Origin: Methylotenera sp.
GTDB taxonomy: Bacteria; Pseudomonadota; Gammaproteobacteria; Burkholderiales; Methylophilaceae
Direction of reading: 5' to 3'
NCBI GenBank assembly: GCA_013141495.1
Contig: JABFQV010000006.1
Coordinates: 140,149-204,148 of the forward strand
DNA: 64,000 nt
Shown: positions 39,471-48,453 of the stretch, one piece after another
Position numbering within the stretch: the first letter of the stretch is position 1
Layout: each line of letters begins with the position of its first letter
The notes under the pieces: generated by a model
Database searches by the model: none
Seen by the model: only the letters and a program-made list of their open reading frames with translations
Told to the model about the DNA's origin: nothing
Translations under genes and position numbers: made by a program

Positions 39471-40448
39471 ATGAGTACAAGTGTAAAACCGTTAGCACAA
39501 TTATTATCTGCAGATTTACACAAGTTGCTAGAGATTTGTGTGGAGCAACTCAATGACGCAATCGTCATTACTGAAGCCGAACCAATCGACAAGCCAGGCC
39601 CACGTATCGTTTGGGCCAATAAAATCTTTTATGAACGCAATGGCTACACGCCCGATGAAGTGATCGGTCAATCACCGCGTATATTGCAAGGTCCTGAAAC
39701 CGATCGAGCTACTTTGGGCAAATTACGCATTGCGCTTGAAAAATGGCGGCCTATTCGTTCAGAAATACTCAACTATCGAAAAGATGGTTCGACTTATTGG
39801 AATGAGTTTCAAATTGTACCTATTGCCAATGAAAAAGGCTGGTTCACGCACTGGGTGTCTATTCAACGGGACGTCACCGAGCGTAAGAAAATAGAAGATA
39901 AAGTGCGTCAGCTAGCCTTCTACGATGAGCTTACTTCCCTGCCTAATAGACGCCTACTTAATGACCGCTTAAATCAATGTATAGCGGCTAGCAAGCGCAC
40001 TGGTATTTACGGCGCGTTAATGTTTCTGGATTTAGATGATTTTAAGCCGATCAATGACCAATACGGGCACGTTGCAGGCGACATGCTATTGATAGAGGTG
40101 GCGAGTCGCCTCAAAAGCTGCATGCGTGAAATGGATACCGTAGCACGCTTTGGCGGTGATGAGTTTGTCGTGATGTTGGGCAATTTGTTAGCAGATCCAC
40201 TGACTTCGCGCTCACAAGCTGCAATGGTTGCAGAAAAGATTCGCTTAGCATTGTCTGAACCTTACCGGTTTACCCTTGCAACGTCTAATTTGATGGTAGA
40301 GCATCGCTGTACTGTGAGCATCGGTTTAGTGGTTTTTAATGGCAGCGAAGGTAGCATGGACGACATCATGAAGTGGGCGGATGTTGCCATGTATCAGGCT
40401 AAAGATGCCGGGCGTAATCAGATACGGTTTCATGCAGAAAGCGTTTAA
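39471..40448 (+). CDS. PAS-GGDEF diguanylate cyclase
   Basis: A 325-residue soluble protein with one PAS (about 20-140) and a GGDEF domain (about 150-322). The signature GGDEF near 228 is intact and REMD five residues before it fits the inhibitory I-site, so it is predicted to be an active, feedback-controlled cyclase. The PAS belongs to a LOV-like subgroup (PRILQGPETDR), but the flavin-linking Cys of true LOV domains is Pro here, so blue-light photochemistry is not expected. It lies 44 bases after the GGDEF/EAL gene and ends the signalling run, converging with queG across only ten bases. Confidence 0.93.
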   Translation: MSTSVKPLAQLLSADLHKLLEICVEQLNDAIVITEAEPIDKPGPRIVWANKIFYERNGYTPDEVIGQSPRILQGPETDRATLGKLRIALEKWRPIRSEILNYRKDGSTYWNEFQIVPIANEKGWFTHWVSIQRDVTERKKIEDKVRQLAFYDELTSLPNRRLLNDRLNQCIAASKRTGIYGALMFLDLDDFKPINDQYGHVAGDMLLIEVASRLKSCMREMDTVARFGGDEFVVMLGNLLADPLTSRSQAAMVAEKIRLALSEPYRFTLATSNLMVEHRCTVSIGLVVFNGSEGSMDDIMKWADVAMYQAKDAGRNQIRFHAESV

Positions 40449-40458
40449 ATTTTCTCGT

Positions 40459-41610
40459 TCACAATGTATGTTGAAAAAGTGCCCAAGTCACATGCTCGCG
40501 GACGAGTTGAGAGTCGTCATGTAGGCGCATTTCTAGTGCTCTGATGACGTTGGGTGTGGTTTGTGCATTACCCAAACCAACGGCAATATTTCTTAACCAT
40601 TGCGTATAGCCGATACGATAAATCGCGCTGCCAGCCATTTTTGTTTTGAACGCATCTTCGCTCCAGTTAAAGCAATCAATCAGGCTGATATCATCCAGCC
40701 CGTGCTTCACTGCAAAATCGGGTTCTTTGGTGATTTCGGCAAACTTGTTCCAAGGGCAATAAAGCTGGCAGTCATCGCAGCCATACACGCGGTTGCCGAT
40801 TAAAGGGCGCAACTCAACGGGGATGCTGCCTTTTAGCTCAATGGTTAAATAAGAGATGCAGCGTCTGGCATCTACTTCATACGGCGCGGTAATGGCTTGG
40901 GTCGGGCACACATCAATACAGCTGGAGCAAGTGCCGCAATGGTTCGTGGCTGGTTCGTCAATGTCTAGTGGTAAGTTGGTGTAAATCTCACCTAAAAAAA
41001 ACCAGGAGCCTTGGTTTTTATTGATCAGTAACGTGTGTTTTCCGCGCCAACCTAGACCAGATTTTTCTGCTAACGCTACCTCTAGTACTGGCGCACTGTC
41101 GGTGAAGGCTCTGTATTCAAAATGGCTGGTTTGATTATCACCTAGTTGGCTATCACCTAGTTGGCTATCACCTAGTTGATTATCACCCAGCTGGCTATTA
41201 CTTAATTCAGTTTGAATTTTTTCGCATAGTTTTTGCAGTTTTTTGCGCATCACCTTGTGATAATCGCGTCCGAGTGCGTAACGCGAGATAAACGCTTGGT
41301 GACTGTTTTGCAACACAGCTTCGCTATCTGTAGCGTTTGGCGGCAGGTAGTCTAAACGTGCCGAAATGACGCGGGTGGTATTGGGCACTAGTTCAGCAGG
41401 GCGGGTGCGCTTCGTGCCGTGTTTTGCCATATAATCCATCTCACCATGAAAACCTTTTTCAATCCACGCTTGATGTTCAGCTTCAGCCGTTTGCAAATGG
41501 GTGTCTGTGATGCCAATCTGACTAAAGCCGAGTTCCAGCCCCCAACGTTTAATGTCCTTAGTCAGTTGGCTGATGTTTTTAGTAGAGTTAAAATTAGTAT
41601 AATGGTGCAT
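40459..41610 (-). CDS. queG: Epoxyqueuosine reductase QueG
   Basis: Cobalamin-dependent last step of queuosine synthesis in tRNA. From the ATG at 41610 it has 383 residues (379 in E. coli). The two [4Fe-4S] cysteine sets are present (CGTCSSCIDVCP; CDDCQLYCPW), the catalytic Asp lies in DSAPVLEVALAE, and a HEAT-like C-terminus follows. A five-copy pentapeptide repeat of QLGD followed by Asn or Ser interrupts the N-terminal third just before FEYRAFTDSAPVLE; I do not know it from other QueG proteins. The start codon overlaps that of divergent tsaE by two bases. A longer frame running into tsaE has no supporting start. Confidence 0.95.
   Translation of the reverse strand: MHHYTNFNSTKNISQLTKDIKRWGLELGFSQIGITDTHLQTAEAEHQAWIEKGFHGEMDYMAKHGTKRTRPAELVPNTTRVISARLDYLPPNATDSEAVLQNSHQAFISRYALGRDYHKVMRKKLQKLCEKIQTELSNSQLGDNQLGDSQLGDSQLGDNQTSHFEYRAFTDSAPVLEVALAEKSGLGWRGKHTLLINKNQGSWFFLGEIYTNLPLDIDEPATNHCGTCSSCIDVCPTQAITAPYEVDARRCISYLTIELKGSIPVELRPLIGNRVYGCDDCQLYCPWNKFAEITKEPDFAVKHGLDDISLIDCFNWSEDAFKTKMAGSAIYRIGYTQWLRNIAVGLGNAQTTPNVIRALEMRLHDDSQLVREHVTWALFQHTL
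41131..41205. repeat. 15-bp minisatellite inside queG, five copies
   Basis: Five head-to-tail units begin at 41131, 41146, 41161, 41176 and 41191 (plus-strand unit ttggctatcacctag). Units 2 and 3 are identical; the outer ones differ by a few bases. The unit is a multiple of three, so copy-number change would keep the queG frame and add or remove five residues at a time. Confidence 0.95.
41598..41603 (+). promoter_or_regulatory. TATAAT box directly before tsaE
   Basis: A perfect -10 hexamer ends five bases before the tsaE ATG. Initiation about seven bases later would begin at or on the ATG, giving a leaderless mRNA, and no ribosome binding site is visible. The -35 region is poor, and a chance match in AT-rich coding sequence is possible. 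Confidence 0.35.
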
Positions 41611-42112
41611 GGATAATAATTTTACACTTGATTTAGCAGATGAGGCGGCAACGCTTGGTTTTGGTGCTGCAATCGCTAAGGCCATTACCCCAAATTTAAC
41701 GATTTATCTACATGGCGACCTAGGTGCAGGAAAAACCACTTTTGCCCGTGGTTTAATTCATGGGTTGGGGTTTGTGGGTAAAGTCAAAAGCCCCACTTAT
41801 ACCTTAGTTGAGCCTTACGAAGTGATGTTGAATCAAACTGAATCGTTAAACCTGTATCATTTTGATCTGTATCGATTTAATGATGAAGAAGAGTGGGAAG
41901 CCGCCGGTTTTAGAGACTATTTTAACCCGACGAGCGTGTGTTTGATTGAGTGGCCAGAGAAAGCTGCACATAGTTTGCCGGTAGCAGATATTGATATTAG
42001 TTTTAACCTCAAAGGTGACGGCCGTGAAGTTAACGTGTTGGCACATACGCCACATGGGGAGCAATGCTTAAAAAAACTACAGCAAAGTGTTCTGAAGTGT
42101 TCTAATGATTAA
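41609..42112 (+). CDS. tsaE: tRNA threonylcarbamoyladenosine ATPase TsaE
   Basis: The ATPase partner of TsaB/TsaD in making t6A37 of tRNA. The Walker A motif GDLGAGKTTF is near residue 36, with SPTYTLVEPY after it and LYHFDLYR and LIEWPEK later, all typical. The 167 residues are normal length. No ribosome binding site precedes the ATG, and a TATAAT lies five bases upstream. The ATG overlaps the start codon of divergent queG. Its last bases overlap the amiC start by eight, so the two genes are coupled, as in many betaproteobacteria. Confidence 0.96.
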   Translation: MDNNFTLDLADEAATLGFGAAIAKAITPNLTIYLHGDLGAGKTTFARGLIHGLGFVGKVKSPTYTLVEPYEVMLNQTESLNLYHFDLYRFNDEEEWEAAGFRDYFNPTSVCLIEWPEKAAHSLPVADIDISFNLKGDGREVNVLAHTPHGEQCLKKLQQSVLKCSND

Positions 42113-43511
42113 ACCGATGATTAAAATTTTAAAATCACTTTTTTTAAGTGTAGTGGCATGCTTGCTGATGGCAGGTGCCGCATACGCCGCCGACAACACC
42201 ATCATTGCGGGGCGCATTTGGCCTGCGCAAGATTACACACGCATTACCTTAGAGGCAAGTAAGCCCATTGCTTATAAAATGACGCTACTGCAAAACCCGG
42301 AACGGGTGGTGGTGGATATTGAAAATGTTGATCTTAACCAAGTATTAAAATCACTGAACGACAAGACTTTGGCCAGCGACCCGTACATTATGCAATTGCG
42401 TGTGGCTCAATTTAAACCCGGCGTTGTGCGTTTGGTGGTCGATTTAAAAACTGAAATTAAGCCCACGATATTTGCCTTGTTGCCTGCCGGCGATTATAAG
42501 CATCGGTTGGTGTTGGATATTTACCCGCTGAATGATCCGTTAATGACGCTGTTGGCGCAACGCGATAATACATTTTCACCTACCGCTGAAGTGCAGGCTT
42601 TTAATCAATCGCCACCCGCGCAGCAATCAACTAACCCAACACTTGATTCAACGCCTGAAGCGGCGGCGATAATAGTGGCAGAAGATAGCAAGCCGCTGGA
42701 AACCAGCCCGCAGATTATACCGACCGAAGGTAATAATAGCGCCCAAGCTGTGGCGATAAAAGTGGCGCCTGAAAATAAAGACGTAGATAAATCTATTAGA
42801 CAAATTACGATTGCCATTGACCCTGGCCACGGTGGGGAAGACCCCGGTGCAATTGGTGCTACGGGTAGCCGTGAAAAAGACATTACCTTGATTATTGCTA
42901 AAAAACTCAAAGCTAAAATCGATGAAGAGCCCGGTATGCGCGCGGTGTTAACGCGTGATGGCGATTATTTTATACCGCTGCATGGGCGTGTGCTTAAAGC
43001 GCGCAAGTTGCAGGCCGATTTGTTTGTGTCTATTCATGCCGACGCTTTTACTAACCCAGCCGCACGCGGTTCGTCAGTATTCGCCCTTTCTGAAAAAGGC
43101 GCAACCAGTGCCAGTGCGCGCTATTTAGCTAAAAAAGAAAATGAATCTGATTTGATTGGCGGCGTGAGTTTAAATGTAAAAGATCCGGTGTTAGCAAGAA
43201 CACTTCTGGATTTATCGCAAACAGCGACTATTAACGATAGCTTGAAATTAGGTAAAGCGGTATTGGGGTATATTGGTGAAATCAATAAGCTACACAAAAA
43301 CCATGTAGAGCAGGCGGGATTTGCCGTATTGAAGTCACCGGATATTCCATCAATTCTAGTTGAAACAGCTTTTATCAGTAATCCGGATGAAGAGCGCAGA
43401 TTGAATGATGATGCATACCAAGATAAGTTAGTGCTTTCTATTTTGGCTGGAATCAAAAAGTATTTTGCTAGCAATCCTGCGCTCGCAAAAACCAAGTTGG
43501 CGATGCAATAA
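42105..43511 (+). CDS. amiC: N-acetylmuramoyl-L-alanine amidase AmiC
   Basis: A periplasmic zinc amidase that splits peptidoglycan during daughter-cell separation. A signal peptide covers about residues 1-29 (hydrophobic core, then AYA before ADN). An AMIN septum-targeting domain spans about 32-145, a low-complexity linker about 150-225, and the Amidase_3 domain about 230-460 with zinc and catalytic residues in DPGHGGEDPGA, GSREKD, SIHADAF and LVETAFISN. A second in-frame ATG at 42117 could also serve. Translationally coupled to tsaE through an eight-base overlap. Confidence 0.95.
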   Translation: MIKPMIKILKSLFLSVVACLLMAGAAYAADNTIIAGRIWPAQDYTRITLEASKPIAYKMTLLQNPERVVVDIENVDLNQVLKSLNDKTLASDPYIMQLRVAQFKPGVVRLVVDLKTEIKPTIFALLPAGDYKHRLVLDIYPLNDPLMTLLAQRDNTFSPTAEVQAFNQSPPAQQSTNPTLDSTPEAAAIIVAEDSKPLETSPQIIPTEGNNSAQAVAIKVAPENKDVDKSIRQITIAIDPGHGGEDPGAIGATGSREKDITLIIAKKLKAKIDEEPGMRAVLTRDGDYFIPLHGRVLKARKLQADLFVSIHADAFTNPAARGSSVFALSEKGATSASARYLAKKENESDLIGGVSLNVKDPVLARTLLDLSQTATINDSLKLGKAVLGYIGEINKLHKNHVEQAGFAVLKSPDIPSILVETAFISNPDEERRLNDDAYQDKLVLSILAGIKKYFASNPALAKTKLAMQ

Positions 43512-43557
43512 TAACAAGTAAGCTAAATAACTGAAATTTGCTGAAGGGATACACTAG

Positions 43558-44922
43558 ATGATGCAACTTACATTTTTAGGGGCTACAGGCACGGTTACTG
43601 GTTCAAAATATCTGCTAAAAAGTGGTGATAAACGCATTCTGGTCGATTGCGGGTTGTTTCAGGGGCTTAAGCAATTACGGCTTAAAAACTGGGCAGAGTT
43701 GCCAATCAATCCAAAAGAAATTGATGTAGTGGTGTTGACTCATGCGCATATTGATCACAGTGGCTATTTGCCATTGCTGGTTAAAAATGGCTTTTCAGGC
43801 AAGGTATATTGCTCTGAAGCGACGCGTGATTTATGTGAGGTTTTATTGCCGGACTCTGCATATTTGCAAGAAGAGGAAGCAGAATATGCCAATCGTCGCG
43901 GCTTTTCTAAGCATCAGCCAGCACTCCCGCTTTACACGCAAGAAGATGCAAGGGCTGCACTAAAGTTGATTACACCAGTGAATTATGAACAAGATGTAGA
44001 TTTGGGTGGCGGTCTTACACTCAGGCTCACGCCCAACGGGCATATTCTTGGTTCAGCGTTTGTCCGCATTCATAACCATCAAACATCGGTATTGTTTTCA
44101 GGTGACATTGGCCGCCCTAATGATATTTTGATGCGGGCACCCAAGGCTATTAAGCAGGCCGATTATTTACTGCTTGAGTCAACTTACGGTAATCGCTTAC
44201 ACGAAAAAGACGATCCACAAGTGAAGTTGGCGGCTATTATCAATAAAACAGTGAAGCGCAAAGGTGTGGTGGTGATTCCTGTATTTGCTGTGGGCAGAGC
44301 GCAAGAGCTACTTTATTACATACATTTACTTAAATCATCAGGCGCTATCGCGCACGATATTCCTGTGTATCTCAATAGCCCGATGGCAGTGGATGCAACC
44401 GAAATTTTTATGCATCACCATCATGAGCATCGCTTAACGCCTGAACAGTGCCATGCGCTAAATCAAACGGCACGTATGGTGAATAGTGTTGATGAATCGC
44501 GGCGCTTGAATCAAACACACGGCCCGATGATTATTCTTTCAGCCAGTGGCATGGCATCCGGTGGGCGCGTTGTGCATCATCTCAAGGCGTTTGCGCCAAA
44601 ATCCAACAACACGATTTTATTTGTAGGTTTTCAGGCGGCGGGTACACGTGGTGCTGCTATGTTGGACGGCGCAGAGAGCGTTAAAATTCATGGTGAATAT
44701 GTGCCAATACGCGCCAATGTTGAGCTGATTTCTAACCTTTCAGCACACGCTGATTATTCAGAAGTATTAGACTGGTTAGGTGGTTTTGAAACGCCACCTA
44801 AAAAAACGTTTATCGTGCATGGTGAGCCGATTGCAGCAGATGCCATGCGGCATCACATAGAGGAAAAAATGCATTGGAAAGTGGTGATGCCAGAGTATCT
44901 GGAAACGGTAACTTTGGATTAA
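43558..44922 (+). CDS. Beta-CASP metallo-beta-lactamase RNase
   Basis: A 454-residue cytosolic nuclease of the CPSF73/YsnF-like beta-CASP group. The zinc motif THAHIDHSG is near residue 60, and other metal ligands lie in NGHILGSAF, SGDIG and the C-terminal IVHGEP and SAHADYSE motifs (RMMBL region). The beta-CASP insertion is present with VIPVFAVGRAQELLYY. A good ribosome binding site (GAAGGGA) precedes the ATG. RNA processing or decay is expected from the family; the target is unknown. It converges with a Suv3-like helicase gene across a REP-like inverted pair. Confidence 0.92.
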   Translation: MMQLTFLGATGTVTGSKYLLKSGDKRILVDCGLFQGLKQLRLKNWAELPINPKEIDVVVLTHAHIDHSGYLPLLVKNGFSGKVYCSEATRDLCEVLLPDSAYLQEEEAEYANRRGFSKHQPALPLYTQEDARAALKLITPVNYEQDVDLGGGLTLRLTPNGHILGSAFVRIHNHQTSVLFSGDIGRPNDILMRAPKAIKQADYLLLESTYGNRLHEKDDPQVKLAAIINKTVKRKGVVVIPVFAVGRAQELLYYIHLLKSSGAIAHDIPVYLNSPMAVDATEIFMHHHHEHRLTPEQCHALNQTARMVNSVDESRRLNQTHGPMIILSASGMASGGRVVHHLKAFAPKSNNTILFVGFQAAGTRGAAMLDGAESVKIHGEYVPIRANVELISNLSAHADYSEVLDWLGGFETPPKKTFIVHGEPIAADAMRHHIEEKMHWKVVMPEYLETVTLD

Positions 44923-44930
44923 GTTGATTT

Positions 44931-45006
44931 ATGGAGCGATCTTTAGATCGCGAATGGCTGGTGATTGTATTGACCATTGCTTTCGCGATATAAATATCAC
45001 TCCTAC
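44931..45006. repeat. REP-like inverted pair between convergent genes
   Basis: Two copies of a short palindromic unit (type taggagcgat...atcgcga) face each other at 44931-44955 and 44981-45006, separated by 25 bases. They fill the gap between the beta-CASP gene and the convergent helicase gene. The folded RNA could end or protect both transcripts. A related pair lies at 63481-63540. Confidence 0.75.
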
Positions 45007-45011
45007 ATAAA

Positions 45012-46547
45012 TCACCGTCTTTTGTTCATCAAATAATCTACCTCACGGCTTGTATCACCATACCCAGCTTGTGTTAGCAATGCGCGTTCTATGTAGCGGC
45101 TTATCTGCTGGTGTAGCATTTTCACACTAGTTCCATCGACAAAACATTGCGGAAATTTAAAGCTTAACCATGCGTATAAGCTTAAATTGCGACTTAATAA
45201 CTCTGCCTGCTCTAAATGTTTTGGGCTATGCGATTCCAGCCAAACGGGTGCCGTTGGCAGGTAACGTATGGTGGATTGCGCGACGCTTTGCACGCACAGT
45301 AAATAGTAATCTTTTTCAAAAGCAACATTGAGTGAAATAGGCGCACAAACAAAGATATACTTGTCTTTTAACGACATGTTCGGCGCATGTTCATCTACAA
45401 GCTGTGCTTGTGTAATTTGAGTTTTAAGGGATGACTGTTCAAAAAGTTCATGGTGAAACCTGGTTCTTTCTTGATGGTAACTTAATACTTCTGCAATTTT
45501 TCGCGTATGCAAGTGCGTAGCAATGTCACCAATTTGCATAAAGTTGATGCTAATCGGCAGTTTTCTCAAATCTGCGGTGTCATCTGTCGCCAGCATGTGC
45601 TCAATATGAATCAGCTCGTCGTTTTCAAGCACACTGACGTAGCCGGTATCATAAATACCATATCTGCCTGCGCGCCCTGCAATTTGGCGCACTTCTGTCA
45701 TATTAAGTAAGCGAGAAGCTACGCCGTCAAACTTATGAATGTTTGAGAATATCACCCGGCGAATCGGCAAATTTAAGCCCATGCCAATGGCGTCAGTGGC
45801 TACTAGAATATCTGCTTGCCCAGAATTAAAGCGCTCAGATTCGGTGCGGCGTACTTCAGGTGATAATGCCCCATAAATACTAGCGACCGTGAAGCCCCAT
45901 TGCCTGAATCGCGCACTCAACGTCAGCACATCTTTACGGCTAAACGCTATGACGGTATCGCCTTGTTGCAGTTTAGGCTTTAGTTTTTGGCGGTTGTAAT
46001 GTTTGCCACATAGGCTTTCATGCTCTAACACTAAAGGTGTTTTGCGTGCCAGTTGTGTAATCTCGAAAGTTTCATTCAAGGCCTCAATGGCGGCAATGCA
46101 AGGTGCGGTTACCGCAGTTGAACCACAGATAAACACTTGCGATGCAGGTACGCCCACTAACGCTGCAGTCCAGGCCGCGCCTCGGTCAGGGTCTTGCAGC
46201 ATTTGAATCTCATCAATAATCGCTACCTCAACTGCTTGACCGGGGTTCATCATTTCGATAGTAGATGCTGTGTGTTGCGCGCCTTCCATCAACGTACGCT
46301 CTTCACCTGTAATCAGGTTGCATGGCACACCAGCGGCTACCAAGCGGTCACGAATTTCCATGGCGAGCAGACGCAATGGGGCAAGATATACACCTGATTT
46401 AGCTTTTTCTAAACTCAGTAGTGCTTGGTAGGTTTTACCCGAATTGGTGGGCCCTAGATAAAAATGATGATGCCGTTTAAGGCGGCGGGCGAGGGTGAAG
46501 CTGTCTGTATAGGTAGTTGGTGCTGAATTATTTTGGAAGTGTTTCAT
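45012..46547 (-). CDS. Suv3-like DEAD/DEAH-type RNA helicase
   Basis: A 511-residue superfamily-2 helicase resembling the eukaryotic mitochondrial degradosome helicase Suv3. Walker A GPTNSGKT lies near 32-39, Walker B is the family-typical DEIQ near 112, and the second lobe holds VATDAIGMGLNLPIRRVIF and QIAGRAGR. The C-terminal region is helical. In mitochondria Suv3 unwinds RNA for a 3' exonuclease; the bacterial role is not established. The N-terminal extension is short and has no targeting signal. It diverges from mutL across 67 bases. Confidence 0.9.
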   Translation of the reverse strand: MKHFQNNSAPTTYTDSFTLARRLKRHHHFYLGPTNSGKTYQALLSLEKAKSGVYLAPLRLLAMEIRDRLVAAGVPCNLITGEERTLMEGAQHTASTIEMMNPGQAVEVAIIDEIQMLQDPDRGAAWTAALVGVPASQVFICGSTAVTAPCIAAIEALNETFEITQLARKTPLVLEHESLCGKHYNRQKLKPKLQQGDTVIAFSRKDVLTLSARFRQWGFTVASIYGALSPEVRRTESERFNSGQADILVATDAIGMGLNLPIRRVIFSNIHKFDGVASRLLNMTEVRQIAGRAGRYGIYDTGYVSVLENDELIHIEHMLATDDTADLRKLPISINFMQIGDIATHLHTRKIAEVLSYHQERTRFHHELFEQSSLKTQITQAQLVDEHAPNMSLKDKYIFVCAPISLNVAFEKDYYLLCVQSVAQSTIRYLPTAPVWLESHSPKHLEQAELLSRNLSLYAWLSFKFPQCFVDGTSVKMLHQQISRYIERALLTQAGYGDTSREVDYLMNKRR

Positions 46548-46614
46548 ACTTTCAGGAATTTAGCTTAAAACAGGTAAAATACCAACATACAAAAATACAA
46601 GTGACTTAATTTTA

Positions 46615-48450
46615 ATGCGCATTCAACGCTTACCAGACCAGTTGATTAGTCAAATTGCCGCAGGTGAGGTGGTAGAGCGCCCCGCGTCCGCGCTTAAAGA
46701 ATTATTAGAGAATAGCCTAGATGCAGGCAGCACTGATATTCAAGTATCGTTGTTGCAAGGTGGTATTAAACAATTACGCGTGCTAGATAACGGTGCAGGC
46801 GTGGCAAAAGAAGATCTAGAACTGGCACTGACGCGGCACGCGACCAGTAAAATTGCGAGCTTGGAAGATTTGGAAGCTGTCGCCAGTTTGGGTTTTCGTG
46901 GCGAGGCATTGGCAAGTATCGCCTCGATTTCACGCACGCAGTTAATGAGTCGCCAAGCGGCCTCTAAGCATGCTTGGCGCATCATCTCTGAGGGTAGTGA
47001 AATTTATCCGATTGAACCCGGTGCGTTAGACGTGGGCACCATTATTGAAGTGACTGATTTATATTTCAACACCCCGGCACGCCGCAAGTTTTTAAAAACT
47101 GAAGCCACTGAATTCGGGCACTGCGAAAAGGCTTTTGAGTGTATAGCACTGTCGCGGCCAGATGTGGCTTTTATGTTGCAACACAATGGTAAAGCGCTGA
47201 GTCGCTTTGCTATCAGTAGCCCTAGCAAAAGATTTAGCGAAGTATTGGGTGCGGAGTTTACCGCTGAAAGTGTTGAAGTAAATGAAGTTGCTGCGGGTTT
47301 ACGCTTATGGGGTATGGCGGCCAAACCTACGTTTAGTCGCCATAGCCGCGATACGCAATACGTGTATGTTAACGGCCGCTTTGTACGCGACAAACTGATT
47401 GCACACGCTATTCGCCAAGCGTACCAAGATGTGTTGCATCACGACCGTCACCCTGCATTTGTGCTTTTTATTGAACTAGACCCTAATCTGGTAGATGTGA
47501 ACGTACACCCAAGTAAAACCGAAGTCAGGTTTAGAGATGGGCAAGCCATCCATCGTTTTATTTTTCACGCATTACACAAAGCATTAGCCACGCCAACAGG
47601 TGTTTCTAATGCAGTAACTGCGGGTCAGGCCGGGCATAATCCGTTTGCTTACCAGCCAACGAACAATCTGTATCCTACATTCCAATCCCAGATCAATCTT
47701 AGTGCTAATGAAAGTTCGAGCTTTTACCAAACCATGTTTGGGTCAAATGGGCCTAGCTCAAATGCCAATGCAGGGAATGAACGCCAGTTCACTAGTCCAT
47801 ATGCCTTTGCTGCAGAAAATCAATTTGCAAATCAGTCACAGGACAACGCGAGTGACTTTCCTCTCGGTTTTGCTGTTGCGCAAATTCACGGTATTTATGT
47901 GTTAGCGCAAAACGCGCCTGGTTTGGTGGTGGTCGATATGCACGCCGCACATGAACGTATCATGTATGAAAAGCTTAAAAATGCCCTAGATAACAAAAGT
48001 GTAGCGATGCAGCCTTTGCTGATTCCAGTGAGTTTTAATGCAGATAAATTAGAAATTGCAACCGTGCAGGAGGCGTTAGCCAGCAATGACGCCAGCTTGC
48101 AACAGTTGGGTTTTGATATTGCCGTACTTTCACCCACCACGCTTGCCGTACGCGCGGTACCGACCATGCTACAAAATGCCGATGCAGTGACCTTGGCGCG
48201 TGATGTGTTGAGAGACTTGCGTGAGTATGGCGCTTCACGCGCACTCACGGAACGCAGAAACGAACTGTTAGGCACTATGGCTTGCCATGCGGCTGTGCGT
48301 GCCAATCGCAGCTTAACCATCCCTGAGATGAATGCTTTACTGCGCGATATGGAAGCTACTGAGCGCTCAGGGCAATGTAACCATGGGCGCCCGACTTGGT
48401 TCCAAGTGAGTATGAGCGACCTAGATAAGATGTTTATGCGAGGTAAGTAA
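46615..48450 (+). CDS. mutL: DNA mismatch repair protein MutL
   Basis: Couples mismatch recognition by MutS to strand incision and excision. The GHKL ATPase occupies about 1-335 (LLENSLDAG, DNGAGV, GFRGEAL). A Gln/Asn-rich linker of about 90 residues follows, then the C-terminal domain. That domain carries DMHAAHERIMYE near 440, matching the metal-binding endonuclease motif, plus ACHAAVR and CNHGRPT, so this MutL probably nicks DNA itself, as in bacteria that lack MutH. The 611 residues are normal. miaA lies downstream in the usual neighbourhood, but other genes intervene. Confidence 0.97.
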   Translation: MRIQRLPDQLISQIAAGEVVERPASALKELLENSLDAGSTDIQVSLLQGGIKQLRVLDNGAGVAKEDLELALTRHATSKIASLEDLEAVASLGFRGEALASIASISRTQLMSRQAASKHAWRIISEGSEIYPIEPGALDVGTIIEVTDLYFNTPARRKFLKTEATEFGHCEKAFECIALSRPDVAFMLQHNGKALSRFAISSPSKRFSEVLGAEFTAESVEVNEVAAGLRLWGMAAKPTFSRHSRDTQYVYVNGRFVRDKLIAHAIRQAYQDVLHHDRHPAFVLFIELDPNLVDVNVHPSKTEVRFRDGQAIHRFIFHALHKALATPTGVSNAVTAGQAGHNPFAYQPTNNLYPTFQSQINLSANESSSFYQTMFGSNGPSSNANAGNERQFTSPYAFAAENQFANQSQDNASDFPLGFAVAQIHGIYVLAQNAPGLVVVDMHAAHERIMYEKLKNALDNKSVAMQPLLIPVSFNADKLEIATVQEALASNDASLQQLGFDIAVLSPTTLAVRAVPTMLQNADAVTLARDVLRDLREYGASRALTERRNELLGTMACHAAVRANRSLTIPEMNALLRDMEATERSGQCNHGRPTWFQVSMSDLDKMFMRGK

Positions 48451-48453
48451 GGG

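Noticed and set aside
41131..41205. Tandem repeats as a CRISPR array
   Set aside because: Units are directly adjacent without spacers and translate in frame within queG.
41611..41685. N-terminal extension of QueG by 25 residues
   Set aside because: It would run through the tsaE coding sequence from a non-ATG codon and does not match the QueG N-terminus.
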